DNA of 43,473 nt from Actinomycetospora lutea (GTDB taxonomy: Bacteria; Actinomycetota; Actinomycetes; Mycobacteriales; Pseudonocardiaceae): contig NZ_JAQZAL010000042.1 of NCBI RefSeq assembly GCF_028737205.1, forward strand, positions 1 through 43,473, written 5' to 3'. This document shows, piece after piece, positions 26,345 through 34,151 of the stretch. Under the pieces are notes generated by a model. That model did no database searches. It was not told the origin of the DNA and saw only the letters and a list, made by a program, of their open reading frames with translations. The position numbers and the translations under genes are program-made. The number at the start of each line of letters is the position of its first letter. Positions within the stretch are counted from its first letter, which is position 1.

Positions 26345-26888
26345 TACAGCCTCCTCCCTTCTCGAAACCGCTGCCGCCCTTCCCCATGTGCACGGGCTCT
26401 CCCCGGCTCGGAGTACTACGGCGGCTCCGCCCCACCCCGGACCGATCAGCGGTCGATGCGCTCAACCCCGCCCGCCGCGTCGGCAACGCGGAAAGAGGGC
26501 AAGACCCGGGTGGTTCCCGTGTTCACTGGTGATTCGCTCGATGGACTAGGAGCCCGACTCTGTCCCTGCGGCATCGCCACGAGTACGCCGCAGACATTCC
26601 TCGTGGCCTCCCGGCTGGAGACGACAGACCAGCCCAGGAGTTCCCCCAACCCGTCATGAGGGGCGGGGTGCGCACCGCGACCGGCCCATATCCGCCAGGT
26701 TTGAGCCGGTGGCACGTTAAGAGACGTAACGCGCCGGTTCCTTGCGTACTCCTTTCCATCACGCTCGCCGAACCCGCACCATCTGGCAGTACCGGCACGT
26801 CCCGGCTTTGTCAGGGCTGCTCCCGCCATTCCCGGCATCACCCGGGTCTGGCTGCCCTCAGCTTCACCGTTCTGCTGCGACAGAATCA
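24775..26888 (-). mobile_element. Group II intron, about 2.1 kb
   Basis: A group II intron in the sense of the transfer operon. About 540 bases precede the maturase ATG, a normal size for domains I-IV. Domain V is at 24863-24830. A domain VI-like stem (CCTGGGG pairing with CCCCAGG, with an inner CCGGG/CCCGG hairpin) follows. The 3' end is near 24775; the 5' end is near 26880-26890, but no clean GTGCG start was found, so both ends carry an uncertainty of about 15 bases. The lack of an endonuclease domain and an 8-bp hairpin just upstream of the 5' end resemble group IIC insertion habits. Confidence 0.8.
24830..24863 (-). ncRNA. Group II intron domain V
   Basis: Exactly 34 nucleotides on the minus strand, from GAGCCCG to CGGGTTC. 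The outer 7 bp pair (one G-U), the AGC catalytic triad is at positions 2-4, a 2-nt bulge lies on the 3' side, an inner stem TGCG/CGCA follows, and the loop is GAGA (GNRA type). This matches the canonical domain V fold and shows the intron is probably catalytically competent in this domain. Confidence 0.88.
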
Positions 26889-28196
26889 GTCGCGGAGGTC
26901 TCCCACCTCCGCTCGAATCCCCAGCGCCTCACGGCGCACGTCGTCGTCGTGCCAGCGGTTGAGCTGCGCGCGCCGCTGCTCCGCCTCGGTCTCGTCGGGG
27001 CTGGCCGCATCGAGCTCACACGCTGCGAAGCCCGACCGACCCCGAGTGCCATCCACCTCCGGGTGCTCTGCAGTTCGTGGCGCCACCAGGCGGTCGTGGT
27101 CGCCGTCGGCGTGGAGATCGTCGAGGGCGTCGCGCTCGTCCGGAAGGGGCGCGAGGCTGTCGAGGGCGAGCAGACGCTCGTACTCGGCCCAGGCGCGAGG
27201 GTCGTGATCGTGAGCGCGGTAAGAGAGCACCGCGCGCTCGGCGGCATCCTCGATCGCGTCCTCGACCTGCGTGAGCGGGCGGGGCGACCATCCCGGCGCC
27301 GACGGGAAGCTGTCGCGGACGTAAGCGGTGCGGGCCGCAGCCTCCTCGTCGGAGGCCGGCTCCCGCCAGCCGGCGTCGCCGTACTCCGCGGCCGGGTCAT
27401 AGAGCATCCCCTGCCCGGACGCGGCATCCGGCCGACTATCGAGGTAGGCCACATGCTGGTCCGCGTTCCAAGCGCCTGACCCGCTCGGGCGGGCGTCGTC
27501 GACGAGCACCTGGCGTTCGTCAGCGGTCAGGGCGCGGAAGCCTCCCGGGACGGTCGGGTCCAACGCGACGTGTCCGTCGCGTTCGGCGATCGCGGCCGCC
27601 GAATCCCAGTCAGCCAAGCCTCGGCCGTCCGGCTTCCCCACCGCGGGCGCCTGCTCGGCGGCGAGATCGAGCGCAGGCGGAACGAGCTGATCGGAGGGGG
27701 CATCGAGGACGCGCTCCGCGGGCGGGAGGACGGCGTCGAGCTGGTTCCGCCACGTGGCGGTCTCGGCGGCGAGGGCGTGGTCGTAGTCCTCGCGGACCAG
27801 GCCGATGTAGCCGGCAACCTGGGCCGGCAGGCTCGCCGGCGGGTGGTGGGCGGCGCGGTGTTCGGCCTCGTCCCACGCCGCGTCGAGCTCGCGCAGCGCC
27901 GACACCCGGTCCACGGGCGTCCCCGTGTGCGCGACCTCGTCGCAGTACTCGGCACGAGCAATGAGCTCCCTGTCGGTGAGCTGCTCGAGCGGCACCGTCG
28001 GGTCCGGGGTCGGCCATGGGACGTCGACCTGTTGCGCGACGGAGCCGTGGTCACTGCCGTTGCTGGTGGTGTTCGGTATGAACGGTCCGCCGTCGAAGGC
28101 GCGGGCTCTGGTGTTGTCCGGTGCCGTCGCTGCGTCGCGGCCGACCGGGCTCTCGACGGCCGGCACGTTCCACCTCGGCCCGGTCACCGAGACCAC
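26886..28196 (-). CDS. Transfer-operon hypothetical protein, apparently split by the intron
   Basis: A 436-aa reading frame, acidic and soluble, with repeated helical stretches (LTDRELIARAEYCDEVAHTG, DAAWDEAEHRAAHHPP, VAGYIGLVREDYDHALAAE, QRRAQLNRWHDDDVRREALG). It overlaps the coupling-protein gene at its start and ends with GDLRD at or inside the intron edge. The 3' exon (below 24775) would add about 30 hydrophilic residues (SEIDRVDADTGDETAAGDGG) ending in the ATGA overlap. A DYDHALA-containing family is known to me from similar elements but has no function. Confidence 0.7.
   Translation of the reverse strand: MVSVTGPRWNVPAVESPVGRDAATAPDNTRARAFDGGPFIPNTTSNGSDHGSVAQQVDVPWPTPDPTVPLEQLTDRELIARAEYCDEVAHTGTPVDRVSALRELDAAWDEAEHRAAHHPPASLPAQVAGYIGLVREDYDHALAAETATWRNQLDAVLPPAERVLDAPSDQLVPPALDLAAEQAPAVGKPDGRGLADWDSAAAIAERDGHVALDPTVPGGFRALTADERQVLVDDARPSGSGAWNADQHVAYLDSRPDAASGQGMLYDPAAEYGDAGWREPASDEEAAARTAYVRDSFPSAPGWSPRPLTQVEDAIEDAAERAVLSYRAHDHDPRAWAEYERLLALDSLAPLPDERDALDDLHADGDHDRLVAPRTAEHPEVDGTRGRSGFAACELDAASPDETEAEQRRAQLNRWHDDDVRREALGIRAEVGDLRD
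26892..26912. repeat. 8-bp hairpin next to the intron 5' end
   Basis: A perfect stem GCGGAGGT / ACCTCCGC with a 5-nt loop, inside the last codons of the 26886-28196 gene and a few bases upstream of the intron. Group IIC introns are known to insert just after stem-loops, so this may be the target motif. Confidence 0.55.
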
Positions 28197-30049
28197 CCGT
28201 TGTCGCCAGGCCGGTCACGCGGGTCGACACCGATCACGGGCTCCACGACCGGATCGACGTCGATGACCATCGGCGCGTGCGCTCCCGGCCGGGGGCGCGG
28301 GACGGGCGAGGTGGTGCGGCGAGGGGTGGTGATGCGCCGCCTAAGGGCGTTGAGACCGACGTCGGCCCAGGCGCGGGCCCGCCGCCACCGGCCTCGCCAG
28401 TCGCGCCAGCCTTCAGCGGATCGTTGCTGGTGGGCGCGGACGTCGGCGCGGGTCCAGGCCATGGGGGCCCGCCCGATGACCGGGGCGATGCCGCGGCGGT
28501 AGGCCACGACCTTCCCGGCCGGCAGGTTCGCGATCTGCGCCGGCGCGAGCACCGGCACCCTGCGCACCGTCCGCGACGCGACCCGGCCGTGTAGGTCAGT
28601 GGTCTTGATGCGCTCGTCGCGATCCCCGGCCAGGGTGGACCAGAAGTGCAGGTCGGCCTGGTCGCGGGTGCCGCCGAACAACAACACCGAGCCGGTGTTG
28701 TTGAGGATGGTGGCGGTCTTGTGCTCGCCGTAGCGGGCGAGGAGCTGGGCGCGGGACTGGAACGGCGCGATGATCGTGACCCCGCGCCCGCCCATGTCCG
28801 CGGTCCAGTTCTCCAACGGCACCGGCGAGATGAGCGCCGCCTCGTCGAGCGCCACCAGCAACGGCGGGTCCAGCCGCCCCGCCGGCTTGGCCACCGCCAG
28901 TCGGCGAGCTTCTCGAGCGATGTGCCCGGTCAGCGCGCACACCAGCGGCCCGGTGTCGGCCTCCTCGGCGCCGAGCAGGAATACCGTGGCCCGCGCCTCG
29001 AGCAGATCCTCCACGTCGAAGCCGGAGCCCGAGGCGGCGGCCGCGGCCGCGGGATGGTTGAGCCAACCCAATGCAGGCATGATCGAGTTGGTGATCGAGG
29101 TGCGGGTGCGGTCGTTGGTGGTGACGAACTGCTCGGCCGCCTTGTCGAAGGTCTCCACCTGACTGCGCCGCAGCAGCGCTGGGACTTCGCGCGCGGCGCG
29201 GTCGTTGTCGGCGACCCAGCCCAGCACGTCGCGCATCGATCCGCCGCCGAGCGCGGCGGCATGCAGGAGGGCCGCGAGGACACGGCGAGCCTGAGCGTCC
29301 CACCGCTCGGCGTCCCCGCTGCTCGCTCGCGAGGTCGCCGCGATCATGTCGGTCGCACGCTCCACCGCCGTCACCGGGTCGTAGCAGCCGGTCAGCGGGT
29401 CGAAGCTGATCGTGGAGCGCAGTCCGCCGAGCCCGACTGGATTGAACACGAACACTGGGCCGCGGGACTTCTGCCGGATCGGGGCGCAGAGCTCGAGCAG
29501 GTCCGTGCGGGTGGAGGTCACGACCGCGGCCCCCGGCGCGTCGAGGACTCGGCCGGCGAGCCAGCCGGTCTTGCCGGTACGTGGACCACCGAAGACCAGG
29601 GTCACGTCCTCGATCGACGACCACACCCGCTGCACCCCGACGCGGCACAGCTCCACCCCGACCGCGCTGGTCGGCACCCCGAGTCGCTCCCGCCGCGTGA
29701 GCCGAGCCAGCGAGGGACGCACCGTGCACGCACGGCGGCGCGTCGCGACGGTGCCGGCGTGCCGAGCCACGTCGAGGGTGGACGCGACGCCGGCGCGACG
29801 CCGCGAGCGCGACGACCAGCGGCTGACGATGGACCGCGAGCGAGACCAGCGATGCCACCCGACCAGGCCGAGCACGAGCGCCGCCAGGAGCAGTGTCGGC
29901 CACGACAGGGCCTGAAGCAGCGTCGTCGCCGGCAACGTCGCCAGCGCCCCGCACACGACCGCGTGACGGATCGCGCCCCGCATCACGAACAGGGCCGTCG
30001 CCCCGAGCAGCAGCACCAGGACCAGCAGCGTGACGATCACCGCGACCAC
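28184..30049 (-). CDS. Type IV coupling protein (TraG/VirD4/TraM-recognition type)
   Basis: A 621-aa membrane ATPase. It has two N-terminal membrane segments (residues 3-23 and 35-64), Walker A GGPRTGKT (154-161), Walker B LLVALDEAAL (397-406), and a TraG-like C-terminal pattern FQSRAQLLARYGEHKTATIL with NNTGSVLLFGGTRD. In conjugation it links the relaxase-DNA complex to the export machinery at the membrane. It overlaps both neighbours by 13 bases. No VirB4-like ATPase or channel gene is found in the window, so it must use another system's channel or work in an unrecognised one. Confidence 0.9.
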   Translation of the reverse strand: MVAVIVTLLVLVLLLGATALFVMRGAIRHAVVCGALATLPATTLLQALSWPTLLLAALVLGLVGWHRWSRSRSIVSRWSSRSRRRAGVASTLDVARHAGTVATRRRACTVRPSLARLTRRERLGVPTSAVGVELCRVGVQRVWSSIEDVTLVFGGPRTGKTGWLAGRVLDAPGAAVVTSTRTDLLELCAPIRQKSRGPVFVFNPVGLGGLRSTISFDPLTGCYDPVTAVERATDMIAATSRASSGDAERWDAQARRVLAALLHAAALGGGSMRDVLGWVADNDRAAREVPALLRRSQVETFDKAAEQFVTTNDRTRTSITNSIMPALGWLNHPAAAAAASGSGFDVEDLLEARATVFLLGAEEADTGPLVCALTGHIAREARRLAVAKPAGRLDPPLLVALDEAALISPVPLENWTADMGGRGVTIIAPFQSRAQLLARYGEHKTATILNNTGSVLLFGGTRDQADLHFWSTLAGDRDERIKTTDLHGRVASRTVRRVPVLAPAQIANLPAGKVVAYRRGIAPVIGRAPMAWTRADVRAHQQRSAEGWRDWRGRWRRARAWADVGLNALRRRITTPRRTTSPVPRPRPGAHAPMVIDVDPVVEPVIGVDPRDRPGDNGWSR

Positions 30050-30396
30050 CCGCCGCCGCCTGGTCGCGGACCCGTGAGCTCACCCTGTTTGGCAGCCTCG
30101 GCGAGCCAGTAGCCACCTCCGCGGTGGGCGAGCTGGAAGCGCACGCCGTCGCCGAGCATCCGCCGGGCCCACGCCTGCGCCGCCTCGTCGGTCAGCGCCT
30201 CGTCGGTGCGCCCGACGAGCACGGCATCGACGAACAGGGCCCACGTGACGGGCCCGCCACACGGCACATCGCCCAGCGCCAACCCCAGCACGGTGGTGGC
30301 TACGTCGGATCGCACCAGCTCGGTGCCGAGCAGCAACGGCGCCGTCTGCCCCAGCCCGACCGTCGACACCGTCGTGGTGCTCCGGTTCCTAGACAT
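30037..30396 (-). CDS. Small hypothetical protein of the transfer operon
   Basis: A 119-aa product starting MSRNRSTTTVSTVGLGQTAP. It has a mixed alpha/beta pattern (LLLGTELVRSDVATTVLG, GPVTWALFVDAVLVGRTDEA, WARRMLGDGVRFQLAHRGGG) and a Gly-rich tail. It overlaps the coupling-protein start by 13 bases and the preceding gene by 8. No family recognised. Confidence 0.7.
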   Translation of the reverse strand: MSRNRSTTTVSTVGLGQTAPLLLGTELVRSDVATTVLGLALGDVPCGGPVTWALFVDAVLVGRTDEALTDEAAQAWARRMLGDGVRFQLAHRGGGYWLAEAAKQGELTGPRPGGGGWSR

Positions 30397-30928
30397 CCGT
30401 GTCCCCCTCCATCTCGCGTCTCCAGGCCTTGAGGGAGCCGAGGCGGCGGGTGCAGTCGTCGAGGTGGCCGTTCTCGCGGTCGTCCGGATGTGACGCGAAC
30501 GGGCCGGTGTCGCGGACCCGCGCTCGGCAGGTCGTGCACGTCCAGACCGCCGACCCTGGTCGACCGACCTCGCGGGCCGGAGCCGGCGGCCGGTGCTCGA
30601 CCAGCCACTCCCACGCCGCCTCCGCGCGGGTCGAGCCGTCCGACGGCCCGGGCAGCTCGAGAGCCGCACCGACGGCGTCCCAGCTCCAGCCGTAACCCCC
30701 AGGCCGCAGCGCCCACTCGCGGACCGCGCCCGCGGCGACGTCCGCCACCAGTCGCCCTGCCCGAACACCGGCCAGCGGGTCGTCGAGCACCGACCGCGAC
30801 AAGCCGTGGAACCCCTCGATCGGCTCCTGGGCCTCGGTCGCGCCGTAGGCGGCGACCGCCACCCGACGCACGTGCTCGCGCGTCGACGTTGCCGCCTGCG
30901 TCCGGCGACTCACCTCGAGCGCGCTCAC
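30389..30928 (-). CDS. Hypothetical protein with a possible zinc-binding motif
   Basis: A 179-aa protein begun by GTG 30928, which overlaps the WhiB stop (GTGA). The N-terminal part is helical and includes the patch GYGWSWDAVGAALELPG, which resembles a DNA-binding helix-turn-helix. The C-terminal part has CTTC, then a His and a further Cys (HPDDRENGHLDDC), suitable for one zinc ion. The combination suggests a small DNA-binding regulator, by inference only. Confidence 0.65.
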   Translation of the reverse strand: MSALEVSRRTQAATSTREHVRRVAVAAYGATEAQEPIEGFHGLSRSVLDDPLAGVRAGRLVADVAAGAVREWALRPGGYGWSWDAVGAALELPGPSDGSTRAEAAWEWLVEHRPPAPAREVGRPGSAVWTCTTCRARVRDTGPFASHPDDRENGHLDDCTRRLGSLKAWRREMEGDTDV

Positions 30929-31347
30929 CGGGAACCATCGCCGACGCCTGCAGTTCCGTGGTCCTGCTGCCGAGCGACCCATCGCTCGACGGTCCGGATG
31001 CTCACGCCGCACTCGTGGGCGACCTCGCGATGCGAGCAGCCGGCCTCGAGCAGCACGAGCCAGCGGGGCCTGCGGCCCATGCCCATCCCCCGCACCGTCC
31101 GCAGTCGACGACGGTCCTGCTCGGTCAACCCGCCTGCAATGCCGTGCGGCAACCGCTTCATCGCGTCAACCAGGCACCGCTCGCGCACCGGGCACGGCCG
31201 GCACACCGCCTTCGCCGCCGCTACCTGGGCCTTGACCAGCGGCTCGTCCGACGGCTCGGGGAAGAACAGCTCCGGGTCCACGCCCCGGCACGCCGCCCGG
31301 GCACGCCAGTCCCGCACCGCGCCCTCGTCGAGGTCGTGCGCGCTCAC
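30925..31347 (-). CDS. WhiB-family iron-sulfur regulator with extra C-terminal HTH
   Basis: A 140-aa protein. The four cluster cysteines are C20, C49, C52 and C58 (ACRG, then CRPCPVRERC), followed by GIAGGLTEQDRRRL, the WhiB turn. WhiB proteins usually stop near residue 90-110; this one continues with RPRWLVLLEAGCSHREVAHECGV and SIRTVERWVA, a clear helix-turn-helix of the homeodomain-like type (about 96-126). Family members sense redox or NO and act with sigma factors. Start and stop both overlap neighbours (ATGA, GTGA). Likely controls the transfer operon; inferred. Confidence 0.9.
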   Translation of the reverse strand: MSAHDLDEGAVRDWRARAACRGVDPELFFPEPSDEPLVKAQVAAAKAVCRPCPVRERCLVDAMKRLPHGIAGGLTEQDRRRLRTVRGMGMGRRPRWLVLLEAGCSHREVAHECGVSIRTVERWVARQQDHGTAGVGDGSR

Positions 31348-31577
31348 CGCGGGCCGCCTTCGGCACCCGGCGTGCCGGCCAGTGCCGGCGTCGTCGCCTG
31401 GTCCACCGCAGACATGAAGGCCGAGATGGCGTCCGGCAGGCCCTGCCCCACCGGTGTGCCGATGAACAGCACCAGCGCGACCAACGAGAACGCGACGGCG
31501 CCGGCCGCCGACCTCGTCTTGGCGCAGATGAAGGCACCGAGGATGGCTCCCAGGATGAGGAGTCCGACGCTGCCCAT
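31344..31577 (-). CDS. Small two-span membrane protein
   Basis: 77 aa starting MGSVGLLILGAILGAFICAK. Two hydrophobic helices are at about residues 3-22 and 24-43, with a small-residue tail. It overlaps the excisionase-like gene stop by one base (TGATG) and the WhiB start by four. No family recognised; could be a small partner of the transfer apparatus. Confidence 0.65.
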   Translation of the reverse strand: MGSVGLLILGAILGAFICAKTRSAAGAVAFSLVALVLFIGTPVGQGLPDAISAFMSAVDQATTPALAGTPGAEGGPR

Positions 31578-31825
31578 CACCGACCCACCCCTCGCGTCTG
31601 CGAGGTCCACTCGGCCGCGTCGACGAGCGAGCCGTGGGAGACGGTCGTCGCCGACATCGCCTCGAGTGCGCTGGCGGGGACGATGAGTCGACCGCGAATT
31701 CGAACGGCGGGAAACTCGCCGGCGCGAATTGCGCGATACAGCGTCACCGGTGCGGCGCCCAGGATTCGAGCTGCTTCGGCCACGCTGTAGAACCGCGGGA
31801 CTGAGGCTTCATCGGTCGTAGCCAT
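31577..31825 (-). CDS. Excisionase-like helix-turn-helix protein
   Basis: 82 aa from MATTDEASVPRFYSVAEAAR. The block FYSVAEAARILGAAPVTLYR then GEFPAVRIRGRLIVP is the MerR-like HTH_17/excisionase fold. Such proteins bend DNA at att sites to drive excision, or act as operon regulators. It is the first gene of the transfer operon; its start is set by the domain and by lying just downstream of the inverted-repeat operator region. A start at 32017 would run through that region and is unlikely. Confidence 0.85.
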   Translation of the reverse strand: MATTDEASVPRFYSVAEAARILGAAPVTLYRAIRAGEFPAVRIRGRLIVPASALEAMSATTVSHGSLVDAAEWTSQTRGVGR

Positions 31826-31913
31826 GCTTGATCCCTCCTCGCCCCGCGCGGTTCGGCCTCGCGGGAAGTCGTGGGATCGAGTAGAGCTAGAGGGAGCCCT
31901 CCGGACCCGAGTC

Positions 31914-31951
31914 CTATGCAGAGCTGAATAACGCCACGACGGTCTGCATAG
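31914..31951. promoter_or_regulatory. Perfect 9-bp inverted repeat between divergent genes
   Basis: CTATGCAGA (31914-31922) and TCTGCATAG (31943-31951), 29 bases centre to centre, or close to three helical turns. They lie in the 172-base region between the excisionase-like gene and the XRE regulator, 47 bases before the latter. Likely the operator of the XRE regulator on both promoters; inferred. Confidence 0.65.
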
Positions 31952-31997
31952 CCGCGCTACTCTCATCACGGCTCGCGCGAGAGCGGCAGGGGGCGCC

Positions 31998-33305
31998 ATG
32001 GACGACGAGAAGGCCATTGTTGCGCAAGCGTTACTTGATCAGAGCAATCGCGCCGCAACCGCAGCAGGACACGTCGGCGCCATCATCCGTGCTGCCCGCC
32101 TCGCCCTCGGCCTGAGCCAAGCCGGTCTGGCGGCACGCGTCGGACACGTCTCGCAGGCGACGATCTCGAGGATCGAACGGGCCTCGACGCGGGCCGCCAA
32201 GGACGCCAGCGTCCTCGGCGACCTCGCGCGCGTCCTCCACGTACCGCCCGGAACTCTCGGCGTCAGCCCACCGCCATCACCCACCGCTGGCAGTACGCTC
32301 GACGACGTGAGGCGGCGTGACTTCCTCGGCGGCGCGGCGGCTCTCACGGCGGCCGCGCTCCTCCCGGGGAGCATCGCGTCGCTGTCGGCCATCGGCCAGC
32401 CGGACGTGGACCAGGCCTGGCGCGCCCTCGAGCGTCTCTTCGAGCTGGACGATGTCCAGGGTGGCGTCCAGCTGTACGAGGTCGCCGACGCGATGTCTCG
32501 GAGACTGGGCGACGCGCTGCGGTCGGGTCGCTACGGCGAGGACGTCGGTGCTGGTCTACGCGCCGTCACCGCGACCACGATGGAGCACGCCGGATGGCTC
32601 GCCTACGACGCTGGTCAGGGCGCAGTGGCCCGGACCTGGTGGCTGGAGACGATCCACCTCGCCCGCGACGTGGGCCGCGTCCCCACGGCGCACGTTGCAG
32701 CGCTGGCGTCGATGTCCCTGCACGCGAGCGGCAGCCTCAGCCACGTGCGCGAGGCGGCGCCCCTCGCCGAGGCCGCCCGTCGAGCCGCGCAGGAGAGCCC
32801 TTCCAGCCCGACCCTGCTCTCCGTCCTGGCTGCTCGAGAGGCGGTCGGGCACGCACAGACCGGAGACCGAACCGCAGCACGGGAAGCGCTCATCCAGTCG
32901 CGGAAGCAGCTCGAGCGTGGCCCGCGCGCGTACGACCCGCTCTGGCTCCAGTTCTGGAGCCCCGCAGACTTCGCGTGTCACGAGACCCGTGTTGCCCTCG
33001 CCTTCGGCGATGGCAGGCTCGCAGAGCGATCGGCCAGAGCCGCCCTGGCCTCGGCGGACGAGGCCCGCTTCCCGCGTAACCACGCCATCTACTCGGCTCG
33101 TCTCGGCGCCGTCCTCGCTCGCACCCGTCAGCTGGACGAAGCGATTGCCGTCACCAGCGCAGCGGTGAAGCGCATCAACGACCTCAACGGGTCGAAACGC
33201 ATTCTGGTCGATCTAGCCGCGACCGTCGATCACCTCGCTGCACAGTCGTATCCACCCGCTCGGCAATTCGCGAGTGCTGCCCGCAGATTGATCTCGGCCG
33301 CATGA
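31998..33305 (+). CDS. XRE-family regulator with TPR domain
   Basis: A 435-aa protein. An N-terminal cro/C1-type helix-turn-helix is at about residues 27-80 (IIRAARLALGLSQAGLAARV, SQATISRIERA). A short linker RRRDFLGGAAALTAAALLPG, common in actinobacterial members, follows, then a long helical TPR-type region. These proteins are repressors or activators that bind a small peptide or ligand through the TPR part. It is divergent from the transfer operon and coupled by ATGA to the GNAT gene, so it is the prime candidate for control of excision and transfer. Confidence 0.88.
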   Translation: MDDEKAIVAQALLDQSNRAATAAGHVGAIIRAARLALGLSQAGLAARVGHVSQATISRIERASTRAAKDASVLGDLARVLHVPPGTLGVSPPPSPTAGSTLDDVRRRDFLGGAAALTAAALLPGSIASLSAIGQPDVDQAWRALERLFELDDVQGGVQLYEVADAMSRRLGDALRSGRYGEDVGAGLRAVTATTMEHAGWLAYDAGQGAVARTWWLETIHLARDVGRVPTAHVAALASMSLHASGSLSHVREAAPLAEAARRAAQESPSSPTLLSVLAAREAVGHAQTGDRTAAREALIQSRKQLERGPRAYDPLWLQFWSPADFACHETRVALAFGDGRLAERSARAALASADEARFPRNHAIYSARLGAVLARTRQLDEAIAVTSAAVKRINDLNGSKRILVDLAATVDHLAAQSYPPARQFASAARRLISAA

Positions 33306-33865
33306 CCGCGTCGACGGAAGCGGTCATCACCACGTATGGCGCGGAGGAGAGCGCGCAGACGTTCGACGTCGTCACCTCGATCTACAGCGAGGTCTACGCC
33401 GAGGCGCCTTACCACGAAGGACCTGACGATTTCGCTGGCTTTGCAGAATCGTTGCCGCATCGCGCGAAGGCTCCGAGCTTTCGCGTCGTCATCGCGGCCG
33501 TCGCGGGCGAGGCAGTCGGCTTCGCGCTCGGGCACCAACTCACCCCGAACACGAAGTGGTGGGACGGCGCGCTCCAGCCTCTGCCGAGAGACCTCACGAC
33601 GGAGTGGCCGGGCCGGACCTTCGCAGTAATCGAGATCGCGGTGCGCGGACAGTCGCGTCGGCGGGGCTACGCCGCCCAGCTCCATGCCCATCTCATCGCA
33701 GGGCTGGCCGAGGAGCGGTTGACTCTCCTCGTACGTCCCGACGCCGAGCCCGCTCACCGGGCATACACGTCGTGGGGCTACGAGCGGGTCGGGCAGATTC
33801 AGCCGTTCGACGACGCTCCGGTCTACGACGCGATGATCCGCCCGTTGAGAGATGCGCCCTGCTGA
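33302..33865 (+). CDS. GNAT family acetyltransferase
   Basis: A 187-aa protein. The GNAT core is visible: IEIAVRGQSRRRGYAAQLHA (acetyl-CoA pyrophosphate loop, R.RRGYA), then LLVRPDAEPAHRAYTSWGYE (beta-5 and the typical W-G-Y). The N-terminal half contains EAPYHEGPDDFAGF. The substrate is unknown. It overlaps the regulator stop by 4 bases, so the pair forms a unit; this pairing is found in other actinobacterial elements to my knowledge, but the link is inference. Confidence 0.85.
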   Translation: MTASTEAVITTYGAEESAQTFDVVTSIYSEVYAEAPYHEGPDDFAGFAESLPHRAKAPSFRVVIAAVAGEAVGFALGHQLTPNTKWWDGALQPLPRDLTTEWPGRTFAVIEIAVRGQSRRRGYAAQLHAHLIAGLAEERLTLLVRPDAEPAHRAYTSWGYERVGQIQPFDDAPVYDAMIRPLRDAPC

Positions 33866-33953
33866 GCTGCGAGACCACGATCACCTCACTCGCGGGCGTG
33901 ACGTCGCGGGCCGTCGACCCGTTGTTGTCGGGGTGCCTGCCTAGCGTGGGCGG

Positions 33954-34148
33954 GTGCCTGACGATGAGCTCGAGGACCGCGCTGGTCGCCCCGTGACCGT
34001 GCTCGACCGCCTCCTCGGCGCTGGGCTCTCCGAGGACCGCGCGCGGGAATGGATCACCTCCGGTGGGGCGAGGGTCGACGGCGAGGTGGTCGTCGACCCG
34101 AAGGCACCCGCCTCCTCTCCGAGCCGCGTGGTGCTGTTTCCCGCCTGA
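33954..34148 (+). CDS. Small S4-like protein
   Basis: 64 aa from GTG 33954. LDRLLGAGLSEDRAREWITS and GGARVDGEVVVDPKAPASS follow the S4 RNA-binding pattern (two short helices, then G.V.VDG). It is too short for an enzyme. It ends 3 bases before the convergent primase-like gene. Role unknown; RNA or DNA binding is possible. Confidence 0.6.
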   Translation: MPDDELEDRAGRPVTVLDRLLGAGLSEDRAREWITSGGARVDGEVVVDPKAPASSPSRVVLFPA

Positions 34149-34151
34149 GGT

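Noticed and set aside
28596..30116. 506-codon minus-strand frame in the coupling-protein region
   Set aside because: Shadow frame full of Arg and Gly; the true frame has Walker A and B motifs.
31577..32017. Longer excisionase-like protein starting at 32017
   Set aside because: It would run through the inverted-repeat operator and overlap the divergent regulator start; the HTH domain needs only the ATG at 31825.
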